Source of the DNA: CAUZIZ01 sp963579905
Lineage (GTDB): Bacteria; Acidobacteriota; UBA6911; RPQK01; JAJDTT01
Direction: 5' to 3'
DNA: 33,115 bases
NCBI GenBank assembly: GCA_963579905.1
Contig: CAUZIZ010000054.1
Location: forward strand, 1 to 33,115
Shown here: positions 15,984 through 25,747 of the stretch, piece after piece
How the letters are laid out: each line of letters starts with the position of its first letter
Position numbering within the stretch: position 1 is the stretch's first letter
Notes under the pieces: model-generated
Seen by the model: only the letters and a program-made list of their open reading frames with translations
What the model was told of the DNA's origin: nothing
The model's database searches: none
Translations under genes and position numbers: made by a program

Positions 15984-17318
15984 ATGAAGATTGCTGAGTT
16001 ATCCCGGCCGAAATCGGCTGAGATCCTTGAACGGAATAAGAAGTACATTCCCGGAGGTGTGGTTTCGACGGCGCGGAAGGCAGACCCGGAGATCGTCTTT
16101 GCCAAAGCCGAAGGAGCCTATATGTGGGATGTCGACGGTAACCGATACATCGATTACCACGCCGCTTTCGCGCCCTACGTCCTGGGCCACAACGATGCCT
16201 ATGTCAATCAGGCGGTGGAAAAGGTAATCAAGGACAAGGTGAGCCTCTTCGGGAGCGGAACCAATCAGCTTGAGGGACAACTCGCGGAGCTATTGTGCAC
16301 GCATGTCCCAGCCATCGAGAGTGTCCAACTCTGCAACGCCGGATCAGAGGGGACTCGGGGAGCGATCCGGCTTGCTCGGGCGGCCACCGAGCGGGACCAC
16401 GTGATCGTCATGCAGGGTGGATTCAACGGTTCCGATAACGACGTAGGCTGCAATGTCCTGACGCCACTTGATCAGATTGGCCCTCGGGTTTCCCCTGGCG
16501 AATATAGATATGTCGCTCTGGGGCCTGGTGCCCCCGTTTCTCACCAACAGCTCATACACATCGTCAACTTTAACGATCTTGACTCGGTTCGCTACGTCTG
16601 CGACCGCTATCCGGTGGCTGCCCTGATCACCGAACCGATTCTCCAGAACATTGGGATTCTCAAGCCCCAGCCCGGGTATCTCGCTGGCTTGCGCGAGCTG
16701 GCAGACGAGAAGGGTTTCGTTCTGATTTTCGACGAGGTCAAGACCGGCTTTCGCTATTCCGTAGGTGGATATAGTCAAATCAGCGGGGTCAAGCCCGACC
16801 TGGTGGTCTTCGCGAAGGCGATTGCCAATGGTTATCCGATGTCGGCCCTCGGGGGCAAGCTGGAGTTGATGGATCGCTATGCGGATCCGGATCCGTCCAA
16901 GCGTCCACTCCTTGCTGGGACTTACAACGGACACCCGCTATCGGTCGCCGCCGCCATCGCCACCATAGAGCGCTTGCTAGAGGATGACGGGAGAGTCTAC
17001 AAGCACCTCGAGAGGCTGGGGCAAAAGGCGCAGCAGGGCATCGAGTCAATCCTCCAGGTCCACGGCATCACTGGGACGGTTGCCAGGCAAGGATCAGCCC
17101 TCTGCCTGTATTTCATGGATCACGAGCCCGTCGATTGGCACGATCTGGCCTCGAATCACGACTTCGGAAAGGATCTAGATATGCGCCGTGAGATCGTCGA
17201 ACGAGGGGCCTACTTCTTTCCCGTAGCGACGAAGCAAATTTCAATTTCTGCGGCCCACACGGAAGAGGACATCGAGTTTACCTTGGAGTGCCTCGATCGT
17301 ACTCTCGCTTCTCAGTAG
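15984..17318 (+). CDS. class III aminotransferase, glutamate-1-semialdehyde aminomutase-like
   Basis: A 444-aa PLP enzyme. The PLP-contact motif FDEVKTGFR (D250, E251) and the Schiff-base lysine K278 (VVFAKAIANGYPMSALGG) are present, as are the N-terminal YIPGGVVSTARK and WDVDGNRYIDY of this fold. It resembles HemL, but divergence around the substrate loop, the lack of nearby haem genes and the position next to oxidoreductase and dipeptidase genes favour a catabolic omega-aminotransferase or aminomutase role. GGAGAGG precedes the ATG by about 5 nt. A heptamer repeat (ATCTTGT) lies just upstream at 15951-15973. Intact. Confidence 0.88.
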   Translation: MKIAELSRPKSAEILERNKKYIPGGVVSTARKADPEIVFAKAEGAYMWDVDGNRYIDYHAAFAPYVLGHNDAYVNQAVEKVIKDKVSLFGSGTNQLEGQLAELLCTHVPAIESVQLCNAGSEGTRGAIRLARAATERDHVIVMQGGFNGSDNDVGCNVLTPLDQIGPRVSPGEYRYVALGPGAPVSHQQLIHIVNFNDLDSVRYVCDRYPVAALITEPILQNIGILKPQPGYLAGLRELADEKGFVLIFDEVKTGFRYSVGGYSQISGVKPDLVVFAKAIANGYPMSALGGKLELMDRYADPDPSKRPLLAGTYNGHPLSVAAAIATIERLLEDDGRVYKHLERLGQKAQQGIESILQVHGITGTVARQGSALCLYFMDHEPVDWHDLASNHDFGKDLDMRREIVERGAYFFPVATKQISISAAHTEEDIEFTLECLDRTLASQ

Positions 17319-17440
17319 TGAAGCAGTGAAGCAGTGAGCAGTGAGCAGTGAGCAGCGAGTAGTGAAGTAGGGTCTGAGTTTCTTGAATCGGTAAGAACGC
17401 TCACTAGCCACTTTACTACTCCACTACTCCACTACTCACG
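17317..17440. repeat. short tandem repeats between convergent genes
   Basis: On the left are AGTGAAGC twice, AGTGAGC three times and related units up to 17370. On the right (17414-17440) is an 8-nt unit (ACTACTCC) repeated, inverted relative to the left block. The two can pair imperfectly, giving a possible bidirectional terminator. The right block also encodes the last residues (SSGVVE) and stop of the minus-strand gene. Confidence 0.7.
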
Positions 17441-19872
17441 ATCCTCACAACGACTGGCTCCGAAGCATAATCAACCGATTCGTCCTTCGCCCCACTCCTC
17501 CGCCTCCGGGCTGCCTCGCTCTTGATTCGCCCCAACGCGATCATGGGAAAGCTGAGGTTCTTCAACCAGGGATCCGCGGTGAGGGTGATCGTTCGGCGGG
17601 TTTCGCCGCGAGAGATAACGATCCCGGAAGATCCCGAGTTCTCCACGTAGATGCCGGCTGGCCTGTTCTGGAAAACGAACGGGACATCTTCCAGGAAGTC
17701 TCCGCGGCGCTCAATCTGAACCTCGAGTTGGACGCTTTCTCCCGGACGGATTGTGAGCTGTCCTGGTCTGACCGTGGGCCGGATCAGGGCGGCCGGAGTC
17801 GCAGTTACCAAGGGCAGCCCTTCTCTGGGGTCACTAGCGGTCCGAAGTACCTCTGTCCCCCCGATGTGAGCGTGACCGATTACGCTCAAGGGCTGCGGTC
17901 TCCGAGTGATCGGTGCCTTGTTGTCCGCAGTCAGAACTATCGTCGTTACGAACTCGTCCACCCGGATGGTTCCAGTGGTGGAGCGAAGGCCTGGAGGCAG
18001 CCCCCGCACTTCGACTCGGATGGGGTCGTCGAAGCCATCGATGCGAGCAGCCGAGACGGTAAGCGGCACGCTGCCTCCCCGTGGCACGTTCGGGTTTCGG
18101 GCGCCTGTGGTCCTGCCATCCACGTACAGAATGAATCCATCGTCCAGGAACAGGCGATAGTCGGGACTGGCAGGACGAATCGTGAGACGGTAGGGATAGC
18201 GCCTCCCTCCCAGGTTCTGAAGGTCACTCAGGGAAACCAGATAGTCACCTTCTCTGGGGGCGGTGAAGAGCAGATAGGAGTCCTTGCCGTAGGGAGGTCC
18301 TCCGTCGTCGTTTCGGAAGGGGAGGGAGAAGGACGGAAAGGGACCGGGTGTAACTTCGGTTCCCGCCGGCAGGATGCGGACCTTGTGGGTGCTGCCGTTA
18401 CGGGGATGGATCTGAGGTGTTGTTCCAAGCCAGCTCAGTCTTTGTCCCAGAATTCCTTGAGCCACCGAAAAATGGTCGATTCGGCGCATGGCCCTTTCCA
18501 GTCGCACCAGCTCCCGTCCCCCCAGCAGCACGAAGTCGAGGGGATAGAAGCGGGTATTCCGAGTAGATTCAAACCTGCCCAGCGGTAGGTTCCGCGAACC
18601 AAGGCCGAGGTCGTGGGTGTCCTCTGACAGAGCCTGGAGCACAGCCCGTGGGACCGGATTTCCAAGATGGTCGAGGATCTCGATGCTGGAATCAAGAAAG
18701 GAACTCAGCCTCCGGGCTGTCACCTCGAAGGCCAGCACTTGGCCCTGATGGGCACGGAAACGAAATAGATCCCGGTCACCGGGGGATCCGACTAGACCGT
18801 TGACAGTTGTGGGGACTTCTATCTTTTGGCCCGTGGTAATCTCATCGTTGGGTTCTTGCTCCAGCAGCTCTGGGAACGTCCCGACGGACGTTTTCAGAGT
18901 GTTGATGGTTGGTCCGAAAGCGGTTTGGATTCTGAGGGGTAGGACGCCGTTCTCATCTGCTTCGAGATGTCCGTCCAACTGGGCTTCGGTGGCCCCGTCC
19001 AGGTTGTGGCCTTTGACCCGAACTCTGGTGACGGTGCCCCTCTGTGTTCCCAGGGGAAAGACCTGGGTCAGATAGGGGAGTCGTCCAAGTGTCAGGCGAT
19101 AGCCGAAAAGCTTTCCCCCTCTATCGGCCCGATCGGCGATGCGGAGGTAGTATTCTCCAGACACCTTGAATCGATAGGCGAAAAACGAGTCCGAGGTCCC
19201 CGGCTGTGAATTGTCGTTCCGTACTAGTTCCCGGCCGTGCTCGTCGTTAAGTGTGAGGACGGAGTCCAACCTCGAACCCAGCCTGTCTGCGGTTACCTCG
19301 AAGATCAGCTCCTTACCGGCCGGGACCTGGAAGCGAAAATAGTCGGCCGCCCCCGATTTGGCCAAGGACCCGTCCACCGTCGCAGGCAAGGGGATCGCCT
19401 GAGCCTCGAGCAGCGAGTTGTTGGGCTCGGTCTCGTCGACTTGCCGCAGCCGTCCGATCGCGAATGGGACCCAGTTGCTGGTTCCGTGAGGTGTCCTCAA
19501 ACGAAAACCATGGATCCCAGGCTCGACCTGTGCCCCAACTTCAAGCTCGACTCGAACCAGCTGCCGGGGCGTCCTGTAGGGCTTGTTTGGAGTTTCCTGA
19601 ACCTCGAGAATTCGCGCCTTCACACTCTGCTGACTGAAAAGGAGCTTGGACGTGTCTTCCAGGTTGATCCCCTCGACGGTGATCACACGGGAAGTGCCCC
19701 GTTCGGAGCCGATCGGGTGGACGAGATAGACGAAGGGAGCGGGCGAGAACTCGCTCGCTGCTGTTGCCAGACTTCCTAACCCAAGGCAGCTCAAGGTCAG
19801 GCAGCCCAGCTTCCTGGTCAGTCGCCCCCTTAGCCGCTTGAGATAGAGAATGTGATCGTCCTTTTCACGCAT
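17416..19872 (-). CDS. exported protein with bacterial pre-peptidase C-terminal (PPC) domains
   Basis: About 818 aa. A basic N-terminus (MREKDDHILYLKRLRGRLTRKL) and hydrophobic stretch (TLSCLGLGSLATAASEF) form a signal peptide. Then come IPT/TIG-like segments (LVHPIGSERGTSRVITVEGINLEDTSKL; PLGTQRGTVTRVRVKGHNL) alternating with PPC domains (EPNNSLLEAQAIPLPATVDG...DYFRFQVPAGKELIFEVTADRLGSRLDS...YYLRIAD; a second at EPNDEITTGQKIEVPTTVNG). The C-terminal half has beta-sandwich segments. It is a cell-surface or periplasmic protein whose family is commonly encoded with DUF1549/DUF1553 and DUF1501 partners, as here. The open frame extends to 20052, but residues before 19872 are translated repeat DNA (19937-20020), so 19872 (or 19911) is the start. 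It is intact, unlike its two operon partners. Confidence 0.82.
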   Translation of the reverse strand: MREKDDHILYLKRLRGRLTRKLGCLTLSCLGLGSLATAASEFSPAPFVYLVHPIGSERGTSRVITVEGINLEDTSKLLFSQQSVKARILEVQETPNKPYRTPRQLVRVELEVGAQVEPGIHGFRLRTPHGTSNWVPFAIGRLRQVDETEPNNSLLEAQAIPLPATVDGSLAKSGAADYFRFQVPAGKELIFEVTADRLGSRLDSVLTLNDEHGRELVRNDNSQPGTSDSFFAYRFKVSGEYYLRIADRADRGGKLFGYRLTLGRLPYLTQVFPLGTQRGTVTRVRVKGHNLDGATEAQLDGHLEADENGVLPLRIQTAFGPTINTLKTSVGTFPELLEQEPNDEITTGQKIEVPTTVNGLVGSPGDRDLFRFRAHQGQVLAFEVTARRLSSFLDSSIEILDHLGNPVPRAVLQALSEDTHDLGLGSRNLPLGRFESTRNTRFYPLDFVLLGGRELVRLERAMRRIDHFSVAQGILGQRLSWLGTTPQIHPRNGSTHKVRILPAGTEVTPGPFPSFSLPFRNDDGGPPYGKDSYLLFTAPREGDYLVSLSDLQNLGGRRYPYRLTIRPASPDYRLFLDDGFILYVDGRTTGARNPNVPRGGSVPLTVSAARIDGFDDPIRVEVRGLPPGLRSTTGTIRVDEFVTTIVLTADNKAPITRRPQPLSVIGHAHIGGTEVLRTASDPREGLPLVTATPAALIRPTVRPGQLTIRPGESVQLEVQIERRGDFLEDVPFVFQNRPAGIYVENSGSSGIVISRGETRRTITLTADPWLKNLSFPMIALGRIKSEAARRRRSGAKDESVDYASEPVVVRIVSSGVVE

Positions 19873-19936
19873 TTCGATGGCAGGAAGGCTAACGACTATC
19901 ACTGATACCATTCGAGAAGGAAACTTCAATACCCTG

Positions 19937-20020
19937 CAGTGGCACGGGCATCCCTGCCCGTGATGGCCGACCCGTCGGGCCACAGGCTCCATCCTCACGG
20001 CCTGGAAGGCCGCGCCACTG
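19937..20020. repeat. REP-like inverted repeat (CAGTGGC ends)
   Basis: The ends are CAGTGGCACGG at 19937 and its near reverse complement, finishing GCCACTG at 20020. Inside are GGCACGGGCATCCCTGCCCG and GGCCTGGAAGGCCGCGCC, both self-complementary. It separates the PPC gene from the DUF1549 gene. It resembles the widespread metagenomic repeats built around 'gggca...tgccc', like the hairpin at 25307-25363. Confidence 0.7.
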
Positions 20021-20082
20021 CTGGAAGACCTGAAACCCAAGGGAAGTTTCACTTCGAAGCACGATCATCCACCGCCCTGGCC

Positions 20083-22530
20083 TCAGTGATTGAATAAAAA
20101 TTCCTTGCTCATCAAAACGCCAGTGAAGAAATCCTCCAAGATTTCCCGCCGTAGTCGCGTGGAGTCAGGATGGACTCGAACACCTTCTTGAGCTCTTGTT
20201 ATGGCCGTCAGGATGCGATCCAACTCCTCGTCTTCGGGGCCTCGGCTGAGGGCCATCCAAAAAATCTCGCTTACGATTTTCCGATCCGGAAGTCCCCTTT
20301 TCAGGAGTCTCGCAAGCGCACCCTTGGGATTGCGGAGTTTCCGATGTAGGGCCTCGCTGTTGATCAGGTGAAGAGCCTGACTGACCGTTACGTCCTTGAC
20401 TCGCTCGGCATCACTATTGATGGTGCGCTTCGGCCGGCCGAAGACGGACAGGAAATAGGACCTGACTTGGCTGTCAGGAAGTTGAAGCGAGCGGGTGTTC
20501 GGAGGATATCCTGGGAACTCCGTAGACGTGCCTGTCACTTGTGAGATGATGTCGAGGATTACCTCGGCGGGCAGGCGGCGCAAGACGAAGCGAGAATAGT
20601 ATTTTTTGTCCGGAAGATCCTCCTGCCGTCCCCGAGAGCTGGATTGATATGCGGCAGAATTCATGATGATACGAATCAACTCCTTCACATCGAAGTGGGC
20701 GCGCACAAAGTCGGCGGCGAGCATCTTGAGCAGTGCTTCGTTGGAGGCAGGATTCGTATCCCTGAGGTCGTCTACTGGATCCACCAGTCCCCTTCCCATG
20801 AAGTGGTACCAGATCCTGTTGACCATGGACCGGGCGAAATAGGGATTTTCTCCAGATGTGAGCCATTCGGCGAAGCCTTGGCGGCGATCTCGACCGGATG
20901 CCGACGCAGCCATCCTGGCTCCCAAGGGCCGTGGCGGCAGCGGGGCCCCCAACCGAGGATGAGTCACGTCGCCGGTGCTAGCTCGGAACAGGATTGTCTG
21001 TCCGGCGTCGCCGCTCTTTCGGCCGACCCTCGAGAAATAGTTGGAGAGAGAGTAGTAGTCGTCTTGGGTCCAGCGGTCGAGGGGGTGGTCATGGCATCGG
21101 GCACAGGCGATCGCCAGGCCCATAAAGGTCAAGGTGACGTTTTCGGCAACCTTGGTAGCCTCGTCGTGAAGGACATAGTAGTTGGCCGCTCCGTTTTCGA
21201 GGTTGCTTCCCAGAGCCGTGACCAACTGGCGCACCAACTGATCCCAGGGACGGTTCTCTGCGACCGCGCCACGGATCCAGTTGTAGAAAGCGCGGGTTGC
21301 TGGAGGCGACAACCTGGAGCTGGAGACCAGGAGCAGATCGGACCACTTGTACGCCCAGAAGTCCACGAAATCCGATCGAGCCAGCAAGGAATCGATTAAC
21401 TTTTCTCGCTTATCAGGAGAGGTGTCAGCGGTGAAGGATTTTGTTTCCTTTACGCTGGGTAGTAGACCGATGGCGTCCAGGTAGGCCCTGCGGACGAAGT
21501 GGGAGTCGCCAGCCGCCGCCGGCGGCAGCAGTCCCAACTCCTGTAACTTTCCCAGGACCAGGTTATCGATGCTGCCATGGCGTGGCGCCTCGAGATAGGG
21601 GCTTGGATCAGTCACCTGGCGAAAGGGCACGGTAATCCTGCTGGAGGAGACCCGGTTCAGATACCAAACGGAGACCGCTGCCTCGCCTTCGGCTTCGGCT
21701 TTGACCTTCCCCAGCGGGCCAACCTGGATCGTCCCAGCGTCGCTGCTGCTGTACTTGACCCAACGGGTGACATCTTTTCGACGTGGCCGTCAGAAAAAAA
21801 GGCTTGTACCAGGAGCTGATGCTCACCTCCGCGTCCAAGCGTCACGTGAGGGGGCAAGATCTCCAGCCTTTCGACCCGGGGGTCGCTCCTATCCGGGGGC
21901 GGCCCCCCGGCTGCAATCCACTCTGATAGGATCTGGTATTCCTCAGAGTCAACAGCGATCCGTTTGCCTCCTCCGTGAGGAAGCGTCAGAGTGGGTTTCA
22001 ACAGCAGCAAACTATGGGCAGGCGCCAGCGGCAGTACTCGACGGCCGAGTGCCTCATGCATCAGAGTTTCGTGATCCGCCTCGGGAGCATAACCTCGCAG
22101 ACTCAATTTGAAGTGATTCTGGCCTGTTGCCGAGCCGTGGCACGGACCGGAGTTACATCCAGCCTTGGTTATGACAGACAGAACATGGTTGCGGAAGCTC
22201 CAGGAGAAGACCTTACCCCCTTCTCTAACCTCAATCTCTGCACTCGCTTCCCGGCCACCGAGAAGCTTCGCCGTCACGATTGCGCGCCCGTCTGAGTTGG
22301 CGACGACCCTTCCCCGGGTGTCGACGCTCGCTACTTCTGGTTGAGAGGAAGTGAAACCTGCTCGCGCTGTCAGTTCTCCTATCGATCCTCGTCGTTCCGT
22401 CCGCTCGATGACGATCAACTGTTGGGAGGAGTGGGGTCCGGACAAGCTGACTGGTTGGCGGAAGCACTCGCAACTCGGGTGGATCTTCGGCTGCGACCAG
22501 GATACTGGCCAGGACAAGTGTCAGAATCAT
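20083..22530 (-). pseudogene. DUF1549/DUF1553 cytochrome-type protein with Big-2 domain, two frameshifts
   Basis: Three minus-strand frames form one protein of about 815 residues. It starts at ATG 22530, overlapping the DUF1501 stop as ATGA, with a signal peptide (MILTLVLASILVAAEDPPELRVLPPTSQL). A break near 22446 leads to a Big-2-like domain (SSQPEVASVDTRGRVVANSDGRAIVTAKLLGG) and a haem-type CNSGPCHG motif. A second break near 21779-21783 leads to KDVTRWVKYSSSDAGTIQVG, then DUF1549 (SIDNLVLGKLQELGLLPPAAAGDSHFVRRAYLDAIGLLPS, with CARCHDHPLDRW) and DUF1553 (GFAEWLTSGENPYFARSMVNRIWYHFMGRGLVDP...RLPAEVILDIISQVTG). The function of this family is not established; members are exported. Each lesion is a single-base-type indel. 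The ATGA overlap supports coupling to DUF1501. Confidence 0.85.
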
Positions 22531-23889
22531 CCGCCAAACAGTTCCGAGATGGGCTCAACGCCGATATCGACGATAGGCACCGGACGATTCTGCGGGCCCA
22601 AGAGTTCGGTGTGCAGATTGATCCCCAAGGCTTGGTAGATGGTCGCCAGCACTTCTTGTGGTCCCACCGGCCGGTCTCTAGGCTCGGCCGCAGTTTGATC
22701 GGAGGATTCCACCACCTGGCCGCCTACGACTCCTCCGCCAGCAAACAAGATGGTCGCACAGAAAGGCCAATGATCGCGGCCACCAGCGGGATTGATCTTG
22801 GGTGTACGGCCGAACTCACCCATCGCGACCACCAGCGTCTGGTCCAGGAGGCCCCGATTACTGAGATCTTCAATCAAGGAGGTGAAGCCATTGTCGAACA
22901 TCGGGCCCAGGCTGTCCAAGGCCGAGATTGGGCTAAAGGGTGAGGACCCGTGGATGTCCCAGGTGCTCGCCCCACCGAAGTCATCGAACATGTTGATCGT
23001 GACGAAGCGGACGCTTCGTTCCACCAATCGTCTAGCCAACAAGCAACTCTGGCCGAATCGATTTCGGCCATAGCGGTCCCGCAGCTTCTCCGGCTCTTGA
23101 TGGATATCGAAAGCCTCCCGCGCCTCTGACGAAGAGACGATGCGGTAGGCCTGGCTGAAACTCGAGCTCATGAGTTTGGTGTCGGGGTTGCCCTGCTCGA
23201 ACCTCTGAAACGAGGAATCGACTGGCTTGCGGAAATTGTCTGCCCGCTGCACTCGCGTTGCTGAGATGTATTCGGGAGGCACCAGATCGCGAACCCGGAA
23301 ATCGGGAGTCGAGGGGTCGGAATCGATGAGGAAAGGATCGTTGGTCTTTCCCAGAAAGCCTGCAGATTGACCCATCCGTGATCGCAGGGCGACCGGGAGC
23401 ATGATATGGGAAGGCAGATCAGATCGAGAGCCGATCAGAGACTGAGCGGCACAGCCCATATTGGGATGGCTGATCCCGGGCGAGAAGGGCCTTCCCGTCA
23501 GGACGACGTGATGGGCCAAAGGGTGCGCGTTGATCTGATGGTGGAAGGATCGAACCAAGGCATATTTATCGGCCTGCTTTGCCATTCGGGGAAACAGCTC
23601 GGAGATCCGAATACCGGAGACGTTGGTAGGAATAGGCTTATAGGGTCCACGTATCTCTGCCGGAGCGTCGGGCTTCAGATCCCAGGTATCAATCTGTGAG
23701 GGCCCGCCGACCAGGAAGAGAAAAATGCAGTTGATGTCCTTCTCTGAGCGGACCGTTCCTCGGGCCTTGAGCGAAATGAGGTCCGAAAGCGTTAATCCAA
23801 AGGAAGGCAAGGGAGCCCGCATGAAGGAAATCGCGGCGGCTCGAGCCGTCGCAGAAGGGAACCGACTGAGGGCCGTCCAACCGGAGCAT
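22527..23889 (-). pseudogene. DUF1501 family protein, one frameshift in the signal peptide
   Basis: Reading from ATG 23889 gives a Tat-type signal (MLRLDGPQSVPFCDG, then SSRRDFLHAGSLAFL). An extra T (minus strand) in a run at about 23799-23801 shifts the frame. The correct continuation GLTLSDLISLKARG and the rest follow: CIFLFLVGGPSQIDTWDLKPDAP, HHVVLTGRPFSP, GRNRFGQSCLLARRLVERSVRFVTINM, TLVVAMGEFGRTPKINPAGGRDHWPFC, about 455 residues in all. DUF1501 proteins belong to the alkaline-phosphatase/sulfatase fold group and are exported; their role is unknown. AGGA lies about 9 nt before the start. It is first of the operon with DUF1549/1553 and PPC. A frame beginning at 23822 is open but lacks the signal peptide. 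Confidence 0.85.
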
Positions 23890-24105
23890 TCTTGGAGTCC
23901 TTTTCTGCGCCTTGGCCACCGATCGTAACATCGGAGTAGGGATCCGTCAACGAAGGCAGCCTTTGTTCCGGGGTGGTCTTGTGGTTTGGATTACTCTAGA
24001 ATCTTGGCCTGATGATCGACCCAGACCAGACTATCGCAATGCCAGCAGCGCCTTGAACGGCCGCGGCTGACAGCTGTCCGGCCAGATTCCAAGGTGAGGA
24101 TTTGG

Positions 24106-25200
24106 ATGCCCCAAGAAGTGAGGTTGGTTGCCCCCGGACGAGTTGAGCTGAACTCTTACCAGGATCGCCCGCCTGGCCCTCGTGAGGTCAAGGTACGGTT
24201 GCACTATTCCGCTATCAGCCATGGTACGGAGATGTCCCACTATCGGGGACACGCGATCTGGCATCACAAACAGGTCGATCCGGATGGTTTCGTGACGGAA
24301 GGACAGTCGATGTCCTACCCCTTCACCTATGGCTACGAGGACGTGGCAGAGATTGTGGCAATCGGCGATGAGGTCACTGGGTTTGAGATCGGTCAGGTGG
24401 TGGGTTGCTGTGCCAATCATCGAGAGACCGCCCTTTTCAGCATCGACGGGATGAATCGGTCTACCGATACCTACTTTCTGCCCCTTCCCGAACCACATGA
24501 CGGCAGTTACGAAAGGTACGTATTCGTAGCTTTGGGAACGGTGGCACTGGACGGAGTTCTGCTGGCCCCCGTTCGACTGGGTGAGAGTGCCGTGGTAGTG
24601 GGACAGGGAGTTGTGGGCCTACTGACTCTGCAGCTGTGCAAGCTCTCTGGAGCGGATCCGGTCATCGCAGTTGACCTGATGGACAGCCGACTCCAGGTCT
24701 CTCGGGAACTGGGGGCTGACCATGTCCTCAATCCCAAGAATGGCGACGTCGGTCAAGAGGTCAAGAACATCCTAGGCGGGACCGGAGCCGATATCTGTTT
24801 TGATGCGTCCGGAAAGAGCGGAGGGATCAATCTGGCTCTGCACTGCGGGACTCCCTTCCCCAGGGTGGTCGCCTTGGGGATGTACGACGGACCCGCCGAG
24901 GATCTTCTCCTGGGGGAGGACTTTTGCCGAAGCGCCGGCCAGATCCTTCACTCGCGCAGCGGAGGCTATCGGCTGGCGCCCGAGTTTCCAACAGCGGAGG
25001 GGCTCTGCCATCGGAAGTGGGACTTCGTCCGCGTCAACAAGACCATCATCAGTCTGCTCCACCGTGGGAAATTGCAGGTGGACGATCTGATCAGTCACCG
25101 CTTCCCCTTGGAAAAGGCTCCCGAGGCGTACGACTTGATTGATCGGCATCCGGAGAAGGTCACGAAGGTGATCTTCGATCTCCGTTTCAAGATTGATTAG
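24106..25200 (+). CDS. zinc-type alcohol dehydrogenase-like (MDR) oxidoreductase
   Basis: A 364-aa medium-chain dehydrogenase/reductase. The N-terminal GroES-like domain has SAISHGTEMSHYRG, and the GHE motif of classical zinc enzymes is GYE here (TYGYEDVAEIVAIGDEV). The Rossmann domain has VVVGQGVVGLLTLQLCKLSGA. The structural-zinc Cys4 loop is absent. The SHGTE..HYRG pattern resembles BchC-like and related dehydrogenases acting on bulky substrates; the actual substrate is unknown. ATG 24106 is preferred over the in-frame GTG 24094 because GGTGAGG precedes it by about 7 nt. It is divergent from the DUF1501 gene, alone on its strand, and followed by a repeat cluster. Intact. Confidence 0.85.
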   Translation: MPQEVRLVAPGRVELNSYQDRPPGPREVKVRLHYSAISHGTEMSHYRGHAIWHHKQVDPDGFVTEGQSMSYPFTYGYEDVAEIVAIGDEVTGFEIGQVVGCCANHRETALFSIDGMNRSTDTYFLPLPEPHDGSYERYVFVALGTVALDGVLLAPVRLGESAVVVGQGVVGLLTLQLCKLSGADPVIAVDLMDSRLQVSRELGADHVLNPKNGDVGQEVKNILGGTGADICFDASGKSGGINLALHCGTPFPRVVALGMYDGPAEDLLLGEDFCRSAGQILHSRSGGYRLAPEFPTAEGLCHRKWDFVRVNKTIISLLHRGKLQVDDLISHRFPLEKAPEAYDLIDRHPEKVTKVIFDLRFKID

Positions 25201-25211
25201 CCGTCGCCGAA

Positions 25212-25264
25212 CAAGGTCAGTCCCGCCCCCAGAAAGCACTGGGCTCATTCGAGAAAGAAACTTT
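25212..25264 (-). repeat. dispersed repeat family, partial copy
   Basis: CAAGGTCAGTCCCGCCCCCAG followed by CATTCGAGAAAGAAACTT matches the beginning of the copy at 25420-25582 (minus orientation). It looks like a local duplication of one end of the repeat. Confidence 0.6.
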
Positions 25265-25306
25265 GGGTTGTCTCGAACCACGAACATCGATAGCACTCTG
25301 TCCGTT

Positions 25307-25363
25307 GTAGGATGGGCACTCCTGCCCGTCGATGAAAGTGACGGGCAAGAGTGCCCATCCTAC
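25307..25363. repeat. REP-like hairpin with 24-nt arms
   Basis: Arms 25307-25330 and 25340-25363 (GTAGGATGGGCACTCYTGCC...) pair over 24 nt with one mismatch, leaving a 9-nt loop (GATGAAAGT). It lies about 105 nt after the dehydrogenase stop and has no T-run. The sequence type is a common intergenic repeat in environmental genomes; here it sits inside a repeat cluster. Confidence 0.8.
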
Positions 25364-25419
25364 GAAGATCACGGTTCTGTCAACTGTCGACTCTTGCACG
25401 ACCTCCTAGCCGATGAAGT

Positions 25420-25582
25420 TTCAGGTCAGTCCCACCCCCGCTACGCTGCCCCATTCGAGAAAGAAACTTCCGGCTACTGGGGATTTGTACGTCACTGCGT
25501 GGGGAAGAGTTGTCCGGCTCTCTCCTCGGAACCTGGGCGCATCTTGCTAACGGCTCAAGTCGTTCGCGGCTCTGTCGGACTG
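25420..25582 (-). repeat. dispersed repeat family, copy 3 (inverted)
   Basis: Read on the minus strand it contains GTCCGACAGAGCCGCGAACG, ACTTGAGCCGTTAGCAAGAT, GGTTCCGAGGAGAGAGCC, CTTCCCCACGCAGTGACGTA and CGAATGGGGC, in the same order as copies 1 and 2. It lacks the heptamer and CAAGCTCCAAATC part. It also holds an upstream GGTCAGTCCC block shared with 25212. No credible gene lies in 25201-25747. Confidence 0.8.
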
Positions 25583-25634
25583 GGCTTCGTAACTCTGGTA
25601 GTTCACCCGTTGGCGGCACCTTCGGAGGACAGGA

Positions 25635-25668
25635 GACGTGCGACGTTCAGACGTTTCGACGTGAGACG
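25635..25668. repeat. GACGTTCAGACGTT repeat motif
   Basis: The run GACGTGCGACGTTCAGACG continues to GAGACGT and is close to the reverse complement of 31564-31596 (ACGTTCAGACGTT core shared). It is a short dispersed repeat of unknown origin. Confidence 0.45.
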
Positions 25669-25747
25669 TATTCTTGAAGTTTCAGCTTAGGTCAGAGTAG
25701 AGAGGGCGGGGCGATTACCGCCAGGGTTCCCTCGAAGCCAATAGATC

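Noticed and set aside
17317..17440. Possible CRISPR array
   Set aside because: The units are 7-8 nt tandem repeats without spacers.
25193..25690. 165-codon plus-strand frame
   Set aside because: It runs through the REP hairpin and two repeat copies, so it is repeat-derived.
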